Shown here: piece by piece, positions 34,111 through 43,121 of the stretch
How the letters are laid out: each line of letters begins with the position of its first letter
Position numbering within the stretch: position 1 is the first letter of the stretch
NCBI GenBank assembly: GCA_013824715.1
Contig: PNOH01000015.1
Span: forward strand, 1-64,000
Direction: 5' to 3'
DNA from: Odoribacter sp.
GTDB taxonomy: Bacteria > Bacteroidota > Bacteroidia > Bacteroidales > Prolixibacteraceae
Length of the DNA: 64,000 nt
Position numbers and translations under genes: made by a program
The notes under the pieces: generated by a model
Database searches by the model: none
Told to the model about the DNA's origin: nothing
Seen by the model: the letters and a program-made list of their open reading frames with translations, nothing else

Positions 34111-35472
34111 TTCATATTTTTGTTTTCGGATAAACGACTTAAAAAGAACGATAAATAGTATAACCAGCAAAGTTCCCTTGGCCATGCTGCTGATGCTGAT
34201 GCTCCACCACACTGACGAAAGGTCATTTTGCCAAAGACTGATGAATGCCAGAGCCATCGGAATCCTTAAAACGGTCAGTGCAATTCCCGTAATCGCCGGT
34301 ATATTGGTCTTTCCCCAGCCAAAAAAAGCGCCGGTAGCCATTAACTCCATGATCATAAACAGTTGAGAAAAACCCAGTATGACCAGATATTCACCTCCCA
34401 TTTTCACACTTTCCGGATCGCTCAGAAAAATTGAGAAGAGCGGTTCGGCAAAGATGATCAGAACTGCTGAAGTCAGGATTCCGAGAACAAAAGCAAGAAG
34501 CATACCTGAGCGAAAAGCCTGCCATTGTTTCCGGTAGTCAGCCGCGCCAAATGCCTGTCCTGAAATGGTGGATAAAGCTGCCAGAAATCCTCCGGCTGTC
34601 ATGTACGAAATAGCCTCAACCTGCACTCCGATTTTTTGCACAGCGATAGCGGTGGCTCCCCAGTTGCTGATAATCCGGGCCATGAAAATGGCCACTATGG
34701 TGAACGAAACACGCTGGATACTCGGACTTAAGCCCAGCTTCAAAACATTTTTCAGAAGAGAACTATTGTAAGCCGTACCAATTGGTTTTAGGTTTTCTGA
34801 ACCGTTCAGTTTGATGTAAAACAGGATTGTCCCGGTAGCCTGCGAAATGATAGTTCCTAATGCAGCGCCGTTAATTCCCATTCCCGCCTGAAAAATGAGT
34901 AGGTAATCGAGCAGAATATTAATAGTCAGAGCTGTCGCATTGATCCGGAACGGCGATTTGCTGTCGCCAGAGCCGATAAAAATACTGGTGAAAAAGAGAT
35001 TCTGAAAGGAAAAGGGAATGCAAAGTCCAATCAAAAGTAAATAACCGGATGCCGCATGTTCAATTTCAGCATTGTTGAGACGAATCAGTCCGATGAGTTC
35101 ATTTCTGGCAAAAAACAAAAAAACATAATAGATCAATGCTAATCCGATAACAGCCAGAATACCGCTCCGTACATAGCTTTTTGCGAGTTGCGCATCCCGG
35201 CTTCCGATAGCATGCGATACTTTTATGCCCGCACCAACTGTTAACAAAGAAGACAAACCCCAGCCAAAGTGCATAAAAAACCCGGCTGAACCCACTGCCG
35301 CAACAGCATCGCTGCCCAGCCTTCCTACAAATATCATATTGATGAAATTGTAGGCCATCGTCATAAACGATGAGCCGATTACCGGCAAAGCGAGCAGAAT
35401 CATTCTTTTCAGCATTGATTCTGAACTTACCGGTGAAACGTACTTTAAGCTGTTATTTTTAAGCCAGGTCAT
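34093..35472 (-). CDS. MATE family efflux transporter
   Basis: 459 residues from the ATG at 35472 (MTWLKNNSLKY). An upstream ATG would add 11 residues with no support. Twelve membrane helices in two homologous halves; ILLALPVIGSSFMTMAYNFI and IFVGRLGSDAVAAVG are the N-terminal MATE motifs. It exports cationic drugs or metabolites with Na+ or H+. The C-terminal four residues and stop codon are encoded by an intergenic repeat arm, so the native tail was probably longer or different. Confidence 0.9.
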   Translation of the reverse strand: MTWLKNNSLKYVSPVSSESMLKRMILLALPVIGSSFMTMAYNFINMIFVGRLGSDAVAAVGSAGFFMHFGWGLSSLLTVGAGIKVSHAIGSRDAQLAKSYVRSGILAVIGLALIYYVFLFFARNELIGLIRLNNAEIEHAASGYLLLIGLCIPFSFQNLFFTSIFIGSGDSKSPFRINATALTINILLDYLLIFQAGMGINGAALGTIISQATGTILFYIKLNGSENLKPIGTAYNSSLLKNVLKLGLSPSIQRVSFTIVAIFMARIISNWGATAIAVQKIGVQVEAISYMTAGGFLAALSTISGQAFGAADYRKQWQAFRSGMLLAFVLGILTSAVLIIFAEPLFSIFLSDPESVKMGGEYLVILGFSQLFMIMELMATGAFFGWGKTNIPAITGIALTVLRIPMALAFISLWQNDLSSVWWSISISSMAKGTLLVILFIVLFKSFIRKQKYENHIDT

Positions 35473-35529
35473 CCGTATAATTTGAATTGCGATTAATAGA
35501 CGCAAAGTTGAACAAACGGACGCAACTTT

Positions 35530-36831
35530 TCAGCTTTTCAGCGCTTTTTTATATGTTTCAGTTGCCCTGAGTCTGGCAAAAACATGATCTACCATGGGTT
35601 TAGGATAGCTTGAAGTTTCAATTTCTGGAACCCATTTGCGAATGTACTTTAATTCCGGATCAAACTTTTTAGCCTGAAAATCAGGACTGAAAACACGTAA
35701 ATACGGTGCGGCATCGCAACCCGAACCACTCGCCCACTGCCAGCCGCCGTTGTTCGATGCCAGTTCGTAATCGAGCAGTCTGGACGCAAACCAGGCTTCG
35801 CCCCATCGCCAGTCAATGAGCAGGTGTTTGGTAAGGAAACTGGCAACCACTATACGAACCCGGTTGTGCATGTATCCGGTTTCATTTAGTTCCCGCATTC
35901 CGGCATCAACCAATGGATAACCGGTTTGTCCGGTACACCAGCTTTCGAACTCAGTTTCGTCGTTTCGCCAGGAAATCAAATCATAGACAGGTTTAAACGA
36001 TTGTTTGGCAACATGTGGAAAATGCCACAAAATATCCATGTAAAAATTGCGCCAGATCAGTTCGTTTAAAAATACTTCAGAATGAATTTGGGCAAATTGG
36101 GTCAGTTTCCGGATTGAAATTGTACCGAAACGCAGGTGAATTCCAAGTTTGCTGGTTCCGTTTTCGGCTGGGAAATCGCGTGTCTTTGCATATTTTTCGA
36201 TCAGAAACTGGCTGAATGTTTTTTCAGGAAACTGTATGTTTTGAACCTGATATCCGATCTCCTGTAATTCCGGGAAATAATCGGACGACAAATGTTTCAG
36301 GTTTGCCAGATGTTGTTCACTTTTATAATCCGGAATGCCTTGTATGGCCAGTATTTCTTTCCATTTTTTGCAATACGAGATAAAAATGGTATAAGGTTTT
36401 CCATTTGATTTTGTGACTTCATCCTGATGAAAAATGACCTGATCCTTAAAACTCAGGAATTCAATTCCTTTTTCCTGAAGGGTTTTGGCAACTTTTTGGT
36501 CACGGGTTATGGAAGCTGGTTCGTAATCGGTATTAGTGAACACAGAATGAATTAAATATTTGGCTGCCAATCGTCCGAAAACCACTTCCGGCGATGAAAA
36601 ATATACCTGAAGACTGCTGTTGTATTTCCTGAATTCACGGTCGAGTCCGCAAAGTGACTGATGTATAAAAGTGATCCGGGCATCATTTGGATTAGGGAAC
36701 TGAGCCAGAATGGCCGGATCAAAAATAAATACGGGTACGACCGGTAGTCCGGCATTCAGTGCCTGAAAAAAGCCATGATTGTCGTCAACCCGCAAATCAC
36801 GCCGAAACCAGAAGATGTTAACGTTTTCCAT
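35530..36831 (-). CDS. phrB: Deoxyribodipyrimidine photolyase / cryptochrome family
   Basis: 433 residues. The N-terminal antenna domain begins NIFWFRRDLRVDDNHGF. The FAD domain has RIVVASFLTKHLLIDWRWGE and the signature NNGGWQWASGSGCDAAPYLR, with the Trp chain typical of class I photolyases. It repairs cyclobutane pyrimidine dimers with blue light. A cryptochrome role cannot be excluded. It starts 3 bases from the stop of the GOLPH3-like gene in the same direction, so the two are co-transcribed. Confidence 0.93.
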   Translation of the reverse strand: MENVNIFWFRRDLRVDDNHGFFQALNAGLPVVPVFIFDPAILAQFPNPNDARITFIHQSLCGLDREFRKYNSSLQVYFSSPEVVFGRLAAKYLIHSVFTNTDYEPASITRDQKVAKTLQEKGIEFLSFKDQVIFHQDEVTKSNGKPYTIFISYCKKWKEILAIQGIPDYKSEQHLANLKHLSSDYFPELQEIGYQVQNIQFPEKTFSQFLIEKYAKTRDFPAENGTSKLGIHLRFGTISIRKLTQFAQIHSEVFLNELIWRNFYMDILWHFPHVAKQSFKPVYDLISWRNDETEFESWCTGQTGYPLVDAGMRELNETGYMHNRVRIVVASFLTKHLLIDWRWGEAWFASRLLDYELASNNGGWQWASGSGCDAAPYLRVFSPDFQAKKFDPELKYIRKWVPEIETSSYPKPMVDHVFARLRATETYKKALKS

Positions 36832-36834
36832 GTT

Positions 36835-37482
36835 TTATGAAATAGAAGCATAAACAGCGGCATGCATCATATCAATAGCTTCCTGCACCGCTTTTGAAAT
36901 ATCTGTATCAGGAAGTTTTTTCAGGTTTCTGGTGGCTTCCTTTCGTCTTTCCCTGTCAGGAAAAATCCGTGACAACAAATTGGTTTTGGCAATCATTACC
37001 GACAAAATAATAGAATCGTCTGACGAACCTGCCAAATCCAACAGGGTGATTTCAATATCTTTCCGGATATTCTCAACCAACTCGCGATCCATCAAATAGA
37101 CTTTTTCGTAAGGAATGAAAAGTATCCTTTTTTCCTCGGTACGAAGCACATTTTTACGCACCAAACTGCGAATGAACAACTTCTGTATTTTTCGGCCCCT
37201 GACATTGAAATACGATATCCAGTTCCTTAATTTCCGGTCCTTTCCCCTTAAACGAACACGGTTCAGGAAAAATTCATGAATTTCGTCGTTCTGAATCGTG
37301 GAGTTTTCTAAATGAACGATGCCCTTTTCAATCGAAATCAGTTCCTTTTTCAACAATTCAACAATCACAGAACCGGTCAGAGTCATGCTTATTGCCGATG
37401 AAGCGCTCATTAAAATACCGCCATTCTTTGGGTTGACAGCCAGACAAAACAACTTCTCGCTCAATTTTAATGACTTATCCAT
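36835..37482 (-). CDS. GPP34 (GOLPH3/Vps74-like) protein
   Basis: 215 residues from the ATG at 37482 (MDKSLKLSEKLFCLAV). The pattern of an N-terminal helix, a GGIL-containing strand, ISIEKGIVHL, and a helical C-terminal half with LLSRIFPDRERRKEATRNL matches the GPP34 family. In eukaryotes these bind phosphatidylinositol-4-phosphate in the Golgi; the bacterial role is unknown. The upstream frame includes a repeat and is not coding. It pairs with photolyase in one transcription unit. Confidence 0.8.
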   Translation of the reverse strand: MDKSLKLSEKLFCLAVNPKNGGILMSASSAISMTLTGSVIVELLKKELISIEKGIVHLENSTIQNDEIHEFFLNRVRLRGKDRKLRNWISYFNVRGRKIQKLFIRSLVRKNVLRTEEKRILFIPYEKVYLMDRELVENIRKDIEITLLDLAGSSDDSIILSVMIAKTNLLSRIFPDRERRKEATRNLKKLPDTDISKAVQEAIDMMHAAVYASIS

Positions 37483-37523
37483 TTTGTTAGATTTGATTTT
37501 TTTGAGTTCATTTATACCGTAAG

Positions 37524-37555
37524 AAAGTTTGGAGTGCCTAAAGTTCGGAGTGCCT
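37524..37555. repeat. Two tandem copies of the 16-base repeat
   Basis: 37524-37539 (one mismatch) and 37540-37555 (perfect) repeat the unit found at 13685-13716. The pair sits between divergent genes here and in a co-directional gap there. Confidence 0.85.
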
Positions 37556-37622
37556 GAAAAATTAATCATCGAACCTTTGCCTCCTGATTTCAAAACACCA
37601 GTTAAAATTACAATTTTAAACG

Positions 37623-38645
37623 ATGAAACGAGGTTTTGCAAGCGATAATAATTCGGGAATTCATCCTGAAATTTTGAATGCCCTTTCAACAGCAAATGAT
37701 GGACACGTTGTGGGTTACGGAGGTGACAAACTCACCGGAATGGCCATCGAACGTTTTAAACAGGAATTCGGCGAACAGACCGATGTTTACTTTGTGTTTA
37801 ACGGTACGGGAGCCAACGTACTGAGCCTTTCTACGCTGACACGTTCGTTTCATTCAGTAATTTGTGCCGAAACAGCTCACATTCAAATGGACGAATGTGG
37901 CGCTCCCGAAAAATTTACCGGATCGAAATTGCTTCCGGTAATAACCATTAAAGGCAAAATTACACCGGAAGGGATTGCCAAATATTTGCACGGATTCGAC
38001 TTCGAACATCATTCGCAACCGGGTATCATCTCCATTTCACAGGTTACCGAACTTGGCACCGTCTATACCGTTGAAGAAATTAAAGCGATCACCTCGCTTG
38101 CTCACAAACACGGCCTTTTCGTGCACATGGACGGCGCCCGGATCGCCAATGCAGCGGTGGCGCTCGATCTGCCGTTCCGCACTTTTACTGTTGATGCCGG
38201 CATTGACGTTCTTTCGTTCGGGGGTACCAAAAACGGGATGATGATGGGCGAAGCGGTATTGTTCTTCAATCCCGGATTGTCGATAAATTCCAAATACATT
38301 CGCAAACAAAGCATGCAACTGTTCTCGAAAATGCGGTTTGTGAGCGCTCAGTTTCTGGCTTATTTCGACAACGACCTCTGGAAAAAAAATGCCTCACATT
38401 CCAATCAGATGGCAAAGCTGCTCGAAAAACATGTTCGTGAGATCCCGGCTATTCAACTGACCCAGGAAGTGGAAGCCAACGGTGTATTTGCTATTGTTCC
38501 ACGCAAAATTATTCCCCAACTTCAGGATAAATATTTCTTTTACATGTGGGACGAACACCGCTCAGAAGTTCGCTGGATGACTTCTTTCGACACTCAGGAA
38601 GAAGACATCCTGAATTTTGTTGCCCTGATTAAATCACTCGTATAA
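37623..38645 (+). CDS. Threonine aldolase family, PLP enzyme
   Basis: 340 residues, fold type I. FASDNNSGIHPEI opens the protein as in low-specificity threonine aldolases. HMDGARIANAAVAL contains the PLP-contacting Asp and Arg, and FGGTKNGMMMGEAV carries the Schiff-base Lys. It cleaves L-threonine or L-allo-threonine to glycine and acetaldehyde. Its last base is shared with the first base of the rhomboid gene, so the two are coupled. No functional link between them is evident. Confidence 0.9.
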   Translation: MKRGFASDNNSGIHPEILNALSTANDGHVVGYGGDKLTGMAIERFKQEFGEQTDVYFVFNGTGANVLSLSTLTRSFHSVICAETAHIQMDECGAPEKFTGSKLLPVITIKGKITPEGIAKYLHGFDFEHHSQPGIISISQVTELGTVYTVEEIKAITSLAHKHGLFVHMDGARIANAAVALDLPFRTFTVDAGIDVLSFGGTKNGMMMGEAVLFFNPGLSINSKYIRKQSMQLFSKMRFVSAQFLAYFDNDLWKKNASHSNQMAKLLEKHVREIPAIQLTQEVEANGVFAIVPRKIIPQLQDKYFFYMWDEHRSEVRWMTSFDTQEEDILNFVALIKSLV

Positions 38646-39358
38646 TGCCAATTTTCAAATATTATCCCAGAAATACAGAACTAATTGACAAGGACACGGA
38701 AAAAAAGATATTTAAGTACAGCCTTTTAATCCCGCTGGCAATTGTTATTGTTTTCTGGCTGGTAAAACTGATCGAAAATTTTTATCATCTTGACTTTTCC
38801 ACTTCCGGGATATTGCCCCTGCAAATCGAAGGTTTGCCTGGCATTTTACTTTCTCCTTTTATCCACAGCAGTTACAGCCATCTGTTATCCAATACAATAC
38901 CTTTTTTGATCCTGACATTTGCCTTATTGTACTTTTACCGCAACCTGGCCTACCGCATTTTTTTCCTGATCTACATTCTTTCCGGAATTTGTGTCTGGCT
39001 TGGAGGACGCGAATCGTGGCACATCGGGGCCAGTGGCATTGTTTATGGGCTGGCATCGTTCCTGTTTTTCAGCGGGGTTTTCCGTAAAGATGCCAACCTC
39101 CTTACCATTGGCATCATTGTGGTTTTTCTCTACGGAAGTATGTTCTGGGGAATTTTCCCCATTAAGCCCGAAATCTCGTGGGAAAGCCATTTATGGGGCT
39201 CTGCAAGCGGACTTTTACTGGCATTCTACTACCGTCATCAGGGACCTGTCCGTCCGGTAGCAAGCTGGGAAAATGAGCCTGAGGAGGAGGATGAGGAGGA
39301 AGAATTTAATGAAGAAATATCTCCTGAAGATGAGCCGGGAAATTCTAAAAACACATAG
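38645..39358 (+). CDS. Rhomboid family intramembrane serine protease
   Basis: 237 residues, six membrane helices. The catalytic Ser lies in HIGASGIVYGLASFLFF and the partner His in SWESHLWGSASGL. An acidic tail (PEEEDEEEEFNEEI) follows the last helix. The final residues (Lys-Asn-Thr) and the stop codon are encoded by the CACATAG repeat arm starting at 39350. It cleaves membrane-embedded substrates; these are unknown here. Confidence 0.9.
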   Translation: MPIFKYYPRNTELIDKDTEKKIFKYSLLIPLAIVIVFWLVKLIENFYHLDFSTSGILPLQIEGLPGILLSPFIHSSYSHLLSNTIPFLILTFALLYFYRNLAYRIFFLIYILSGICVWLGGRESWHIGASGIVYGLASFLFFSGVFRKDANLLTIGIIVVFLYGSMFWGIFPIKPEISWESHLWGSASGLLLAFYYRHQGPVRPVASWENEPEEEDEEEEFNEEISPEDEPGNSKNT

Positions 39359-39614
39359 GTACATAGAACACAATAGGAAAAGAAAAAATAGGTTCTATAA
39401 CTTTTAGTATTGGTAGGAATTTACTCATGTATCTCAATTCTACTAAGGTCTCTTTGACAAATAAGGTTTTAAAAATTGAATATTCCCGTACCACTATTCC
39501 CAAACAGGTTGCTCCAAACAAAATTAAAATACCACAGAACCTGTTTCCAATATCGAATAACCAATATTAAATAACCAAACAAAAAATCTATGTGTTCTAT
39601 GTGTCTATGTGGTT
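39350..39614. repeat. Intergenic segment bounded by CACATAG-type inverted repeats
   Basis: Arm 39350-39376 matches the reverse complement of 39588-39614 with two one-base gaps. The enclosed 211 bases are AT-rich, hold no open frame of note and contain two copies of a GGTTCT/AGAACC-type motif (39391 and 39538). The arms are the same family as those at 34040-34110. This could be a small non-autonomous element, but no target duplication was found. The rest of the 344-base gap to 39702 shows nothing else. Confidence 0.6.
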
Positions 39615-39702
39615 AAGGAACCTATTAATTTGTCTTTGGGGCAAAATGATCTGAGAAAAAATCCTAACTTTGCCCTCCCATATATAAACAGGTTCTAAGA
39701 CA

Positions 39703-40662
39703 ATGATTAGCAGAAGAATAATCCGAATCAAGGTATTGCAAATATTGTACGCGTTCTTTACTTCGCCTGAAACCTCGGTCAACAACACTGAAAAAGAACT
39801 GATTTTCAGTTTGCAGAAAACTTACGACCTGTACCATTACCTGATGGCCCTGATTATTGAGATTGAAAAGTTCGCAGAAGACCGGATCGGCCTGGGCTTA
39901 AAAAAACACCGGCCAACAAGCGCCGAGCTTGACCCAAATACCCGTTTTGTGAACAACCTTTTGATCGGCCAGATAAAATCCAATATTTCACTGAATAAAT
40001 ACCTCGAATCGTCGAAATTAAGCTGGAACAACGACAATGAACTAATCCGCAAACTCTATCTTTCGTTAATTGATCAGGAATTCTATAAGGAGTACATGGA
40101 TGCACCTGAAAATTCGTATAGTGTTGATCGGAAACTGGTTGAGGACATTTTCAAATACCTGATCCTGGACAACGACGACATCGAATCGTTGCTCGAGGAA
40201 CAAAGCATTTACTGGAACGACGACCTTGATTTTGTGGTGAGCATGATCCTGAAAACCTTTAAAAAATTCAAGGAATTCAGCGACGAACGCCAGGAATTGC
40301 TACCTATGTACAAAGATGACGAAGACCGTCAGTTTGCGAAAGATTTATACCGGAAAGTGATATTTAACCACAGCGACAATGTGGCATTGATTAAACAACA
40401 TACGGTGAATTGGGACATCGAGCGGATTGCCTTTATAGACAACCTGATCCTTGAACTTGCATTGAGTGAATTTCTGTATTTTCCATCAATCCCAACGAAA
40501 GTGACCATGAATGAATACATCGAACTTTCGAAGTATTACAGCACTGACAAAAGCCGGAATTTCATTAACGGAATACTCGACAAAGCCCTGAAAGATTTGA
40601 AGAAGGCCAACAAAATACTCAAGGCCGGACGTGGTTTAATTGGCGAAGAAGAAAACGAATGA
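39703..40662 (+). CDS. nusB: Transcription antitermination factor NusB, long form
   Basis: 319 residues, about twice the E. coli length, as is usual in Bacteroidota. The N-terminal half (RIKVLQILYAFFTSPE) resembles the NusB start. The C-terminal half (DRQFAKDLYRKVIFNH, IAFIDNLILELALSEFL, TVTMNEYIELSKYYS-like and RNFINGILDKALKDL) is the canonical NusB domain. It binds boxA RNA with NusE to support rRNA transcription. It overlaps the DUF1573 gene by 4 bases (ATGA). Confidence 0.9.
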   Translation: MISRRIIRIKVLQILYAFFTSPETSVNNTEKELIFSLQKTYDLYHYLMALIIEIEKFAEDRIGLGLKKHRPTSAELDPNTRFVNNLLIGQIKSNISLNKYLESSKLSWNNDNELIRKLYLSLIDQEFYKEYMDAPENSYSVDRKLVEDIFKYLILDNDDIESLLEEQSIYWNDDLDFVVSMILKTFKKFKEFSDERQELLPMYKDDEDRQFAKDLYRKVIFNHSDNVALIKQHTVNWDIERIAFIDNLILELALSEFLYFPSIPTKVTMNEYIELSKYYSTDKSRNFINGILDKALKDLKKANKILKAGRGLIGEEENE

Positions 40663-41129
40663 AAGCAAGTTCCAAATTCAAGGTTCCAAATTCCAAATTG
40701 CGCCTCTCAGCAATGGTTTTCTTTCTATTGTTGCTTGCTTCATGTAACTCCGGAACAAAAAAAACTGCACCAGCCAACAATTCGGATGAACCGGGCGAAG
40801 CGAAATTTGTCTTTACCGAAGAAATCCATAATTTTGGTTCGCTAAAAGCTGGAGAAATCGTATCTTTCACCTTTATTTTCAGGAACGATGGAACCAAAAC
40901 TTTAACGATCACCGGGGTTGATTCGGGATGTGGATGTTCAGAAGTTGTTATCCCGGATAACACCATCGCACCCGGTCAGGAAGGAAGAATTGAAGTAATT
41001 TATAACTCAGCCGGAGAAGTTGGGAATCAGTTGAAAACAATCACGATTTCCTCAAATGCAGAACAAACGAAAAAACAGCTCTTTATAAAAGCAAAAGTTA
41101 CCAGCGAGATCATTGAAATATACAGTTAA
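40659..41129 (+). CDS. DUF1573 lipoprotein
   Basis: 156 residues. A lipobox (LLLLASC) is followed by a DUF1573 immunoglobulin-like domain with FGSLKAGEIVSFTF and the Cys-rich DSGCGCSEVVIP. The first 18 residues are encoded by a direct repeat of TTCCAAATT units, and an internal ATG at 40713 starts right before the hydrophobic segment. The ATGA overlap with nusB supports the upstream start. Function of the family is unknown; it is probably periplasmic and lipid-anchored. Confidence 0.82.
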   Translation: MKASSKFKVPNSKLRLSAMVFFLLLLASCNSGTKKTAPANNSDEPGEAKFVFTEEIHNFGSLKAGEIVSFTFIFRNDGTKTLTITGVDSGCGCSEVVIPDNTIAPGQEGRIEVIYNSAGEVGNQLKTITISSNAEQTKKQLFIKAKVTSEIIEIYS

Positions 41130-41147
41130 ACTTAATACAAATAAAAA

Positions 41148-41465
41148 ATGAATTATTTATTAATGGGACAACCGGCACCAGGTACCGAAGCAAATCCAAT
41201 CATGACTTTTCTTCCTTTAGTTCTGATTATCGTAGTATTTTACTTCTTCATGATCAGGCCACAGATGAAGAAGCAAAAAGAAGTTACTGCTTTCCGCAAC
41301 AGCCTTGCCAAAGGCGATAAAGTTGTAACCACTGGCGGTATTTACGGAAAAATCCTCGAACTGAAGGATAATTATGTGCTTCTTCAGATTGATGACAACG
41401 TAAAAATAAGGGTTGACAAAGCGGCCCTGGTGAGAGACATGACTGACGTACAGGCACAAAAGTAA
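41148..41465 (+). CDS. yajC: Preprotein translocase subunit YajC
   Basis: 105 residues. One N-terminal membrane helix (IMTFLPLVLIIVVFYFFMIRP) is followed by a small basic cytosolic domain with GDKVVTTGGIYGKI, the YajC signature. It associates with SecDF to assist protein export. It is 18 bases after DUF1573 and is followed by a terminator at 41489-41520. Confidence 0.93.
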   Translation: MNYLLMGQPAPGTEANPIMTFLPLVLIIVVFYFFMIRPQMKKQKEVTAFRNSLAKGDKVVTTGGIYGKILELKDNYVLLQIDDNVKIRVDKAALVRDMTDVQAQK

Positions 41466-41488
41466 TTGACACATCGAACTGAAAATAG

Positions 41489-41520
41489 AAAAGGGCGGCA
41501 ACATGTCGGCCCTTTTTTTT
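41489..41520 (+). terminator. Terminator after yajC
   Basis: AAAGGGC (41490-41496) pairs with GCCCTTT (41509-41515), followed by a run of eight T. The first ATG of the next frame (41503) lies in the loop. Confidence 0.75.
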
Positions 41521-42537
41521 ATATTTGAAGTTGTGAAGACAAACTGGGCATATAAAGTGGTAAAGTACCTGAAAAAGGTATATTTCAGAAACGACAAACG
41601 CGTTGTGGCCTATCTCGTCTGCGTGGTCATTGCAACTTTTTTCTGGTTCCTGAATGCACTGAGCAAAACCTACACGGTTGACATGGTAGTCCCGGTCAGC
41701 TACAGCAACTTTCCTGATAACAAAACCTTATCGAACAAACCTCCCGATCAGTTCGACCTGAAAGTGAAAGCACACGGATTTACCATTCTGCGGCACCGCT
41801 TAAGTTTATTCTTCATACCACTGGAATTTAATGTGAACGACATGACCAACAACCGGATGAAGGAAAGCCACAAAAGCAGTTATGCCTTTCCTGCAAGGCA
41901 ATTCCTGACCGAAATATCCTACCTGTTATCAAACGACATGGAGCTTCTGAGCATGAGCCCCGATACCCTGTTCTTTAAATTCGACCAAATGGGGCAAAAA
42001 CGCTTAAAGGTAAAGCCACAATTAAAAGTTAATTTGAAAAAACAGTACCAGATTTCAGGAGATATCCGAAGCGCTCCTGATTCGGTTACCGTATTTGGGC
42101 CACAATCGGCTATTGATACACTTCAATTCGCTTATACCGAAATCCTGCGGTTTAATGATGCCGACCAGCCTGTACAGACAAAGTCCGGAATAAGCGCCTT
42201 GAAAGATATTTTTTTTGAACCTCAACAGATTGAACTGAGTTTTCCGGTTGAAGAATACACCGAAGCCCGGCAATTGGTCCCGGTTGTGCTTACCGGTAAG
42301 CCTGCCAATTTGACTGTCAAATTATTTCCACCTAAAGTAAAAGTCACATTTCAGGTAAGCTTAAGCCGTTTTTCTGAAATAAAGCCTGAAGATTTTAAAC
42401 TAACCGTTTCGTATAACGATATTATTGAAGGTAAACTTCGCCTGAAAATAGAAGCAGAAACAACGCCTGCCTTTATCTATTCCCTGAAAATTACCCCTGA
42501 AGAACTCGAATACCTCATCGAAGAACTAAAGCCATGA
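41503..42537 (+). CDS. YbbR-like (CdaR-type) membrane-anchored protein
   Basis: 344 residues as listed, but the ATG at 41503 lies in the loop of the yajC terminator. An in-frame GTG at 41533 (before KTNWAYKVVKYLKK) is a plausible true start. One N-terminal membrane helix (VAYLVCVVIATFFWFLNAL) precedes YbbR-type beta repeats, including VKAHGFTILRHRL and PDSVTVFGPQSAID. In Firmicutes such proteins regulate the diadenylate cyclase CdaA; no cyclase is adjacent here. It overlaps coaE by 4 bases. Confidence 0.8.
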   Translation: MSALFFIFEVVKTNWAYKVVKYLKKVYFRNDKRVVAYLVCVVIATFFWFLNALSKTYTVDMVVPVSYSNFPDNKTLSNKPPDQFDLKVKAHGFTILRHRLSLFFIPLEFNVNDMTNNRMKESHKSSYAFPARQFLTEISYLLSNDMELLSMSPDTLFFKFDQMGQKRLKVKPQLKVNLKKQYQISGDIRSAPDSVTVFGPQSAIDTLQFAYTEILRFNDADQPVQTKSGISALKDIFFEPQQIELSFPVEEYTEARQLVPVVLTGKPANLTVKLFPPKVKVTFQVSLSRFSEIKPEDFKLTVSYNDIIEGKLRLKIEAETTPAFIYSLKITPEELEYLIEELKP

Positions 42538-43121
42538 TCAAAGTCGGAATTACCGGAGGAATTGGAAGCGGCAAAAGTACAGTTTGCAAAGTCTTCAGGG
42601 TTTTAGGCATTCCGGTTTTTGAAGCCGACAGTACCGCCAAACAATTGATGAACACCGATCCTTCGCTCCGGGAACAATTGATTCAATTGTTCGGCACAGC
42701 AGTTTACCTGCCCAATCTGACTATTGACCGAAAATACCTGGCCGGAATTGTGTTCAGCAACGCATCTTTACTCAGAAAACTGAATGAAATTGTTCATCCT
42801 GCTGTGCGGAAATCGTTCAACGAATGGTGCCTTATTCAGCATTCGCCTTATGTGATTCACGAAGCCGCTATCTTGTTTGAGAGCGGTTTTTATAAATTGA
42901 TGGATAAAACCATTGCTGTGGTTACTGATGAAACTGAGCGAATTGATCGCGTTGTGAAACGTGATTACATTACTGTTGAGATGGTCCGGCAAAGAATCAA
43001 AAACCAGTGGAACGACGAACAACGAATAAAACTGGCTGATTTTGTAATAGGAAACAACAACAATGAACTAATTATTCCACAAATTATTGAAATAGATAAA
43101 AAAATCAGGACAAATGGCTAA
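42534..43121 (+). CDS. coaE: Dephospho-CoA kinase
   Basis: 195 residues. The P-loop is GGIGSGKST. FEADSTAKQLM is the CoA-substrate motif and VIHEAAILFESG is the conserved strand-helix. It phosphorylates dephospho-CoA, the last step of CoA synthesis. The gene is sandwiched by short overlaps with YbbR (4 bases) and the DnaJ-like gene (8 bases). Confidence 0.94.
   Translation: MIKVGITGGIGSGKSTVCKVFRVLGIPVFEADSTAKQLMNTDPSLREQLIQLFGTAVYLPNLTIDRKYLAGIVFSNASLLRKLNEIVHPAVRKSFNEWCLIQHSPYVIHEAAILFESGFYKLMDKTIAVVTDETERIDRVVKRDYITVEMVRQRIKNQWNDEQRIKLADFVIGNNNNELIIPQIIEIDKKIRTNG

Noticed and set aside
39350-39614. Intact transposable element between rhomboid and nusB
   Set aside because: Inverted arms exist, but no target-site duplication was found and the left arm is part of the rhomboid stop, so it is recorded as a repeat only.
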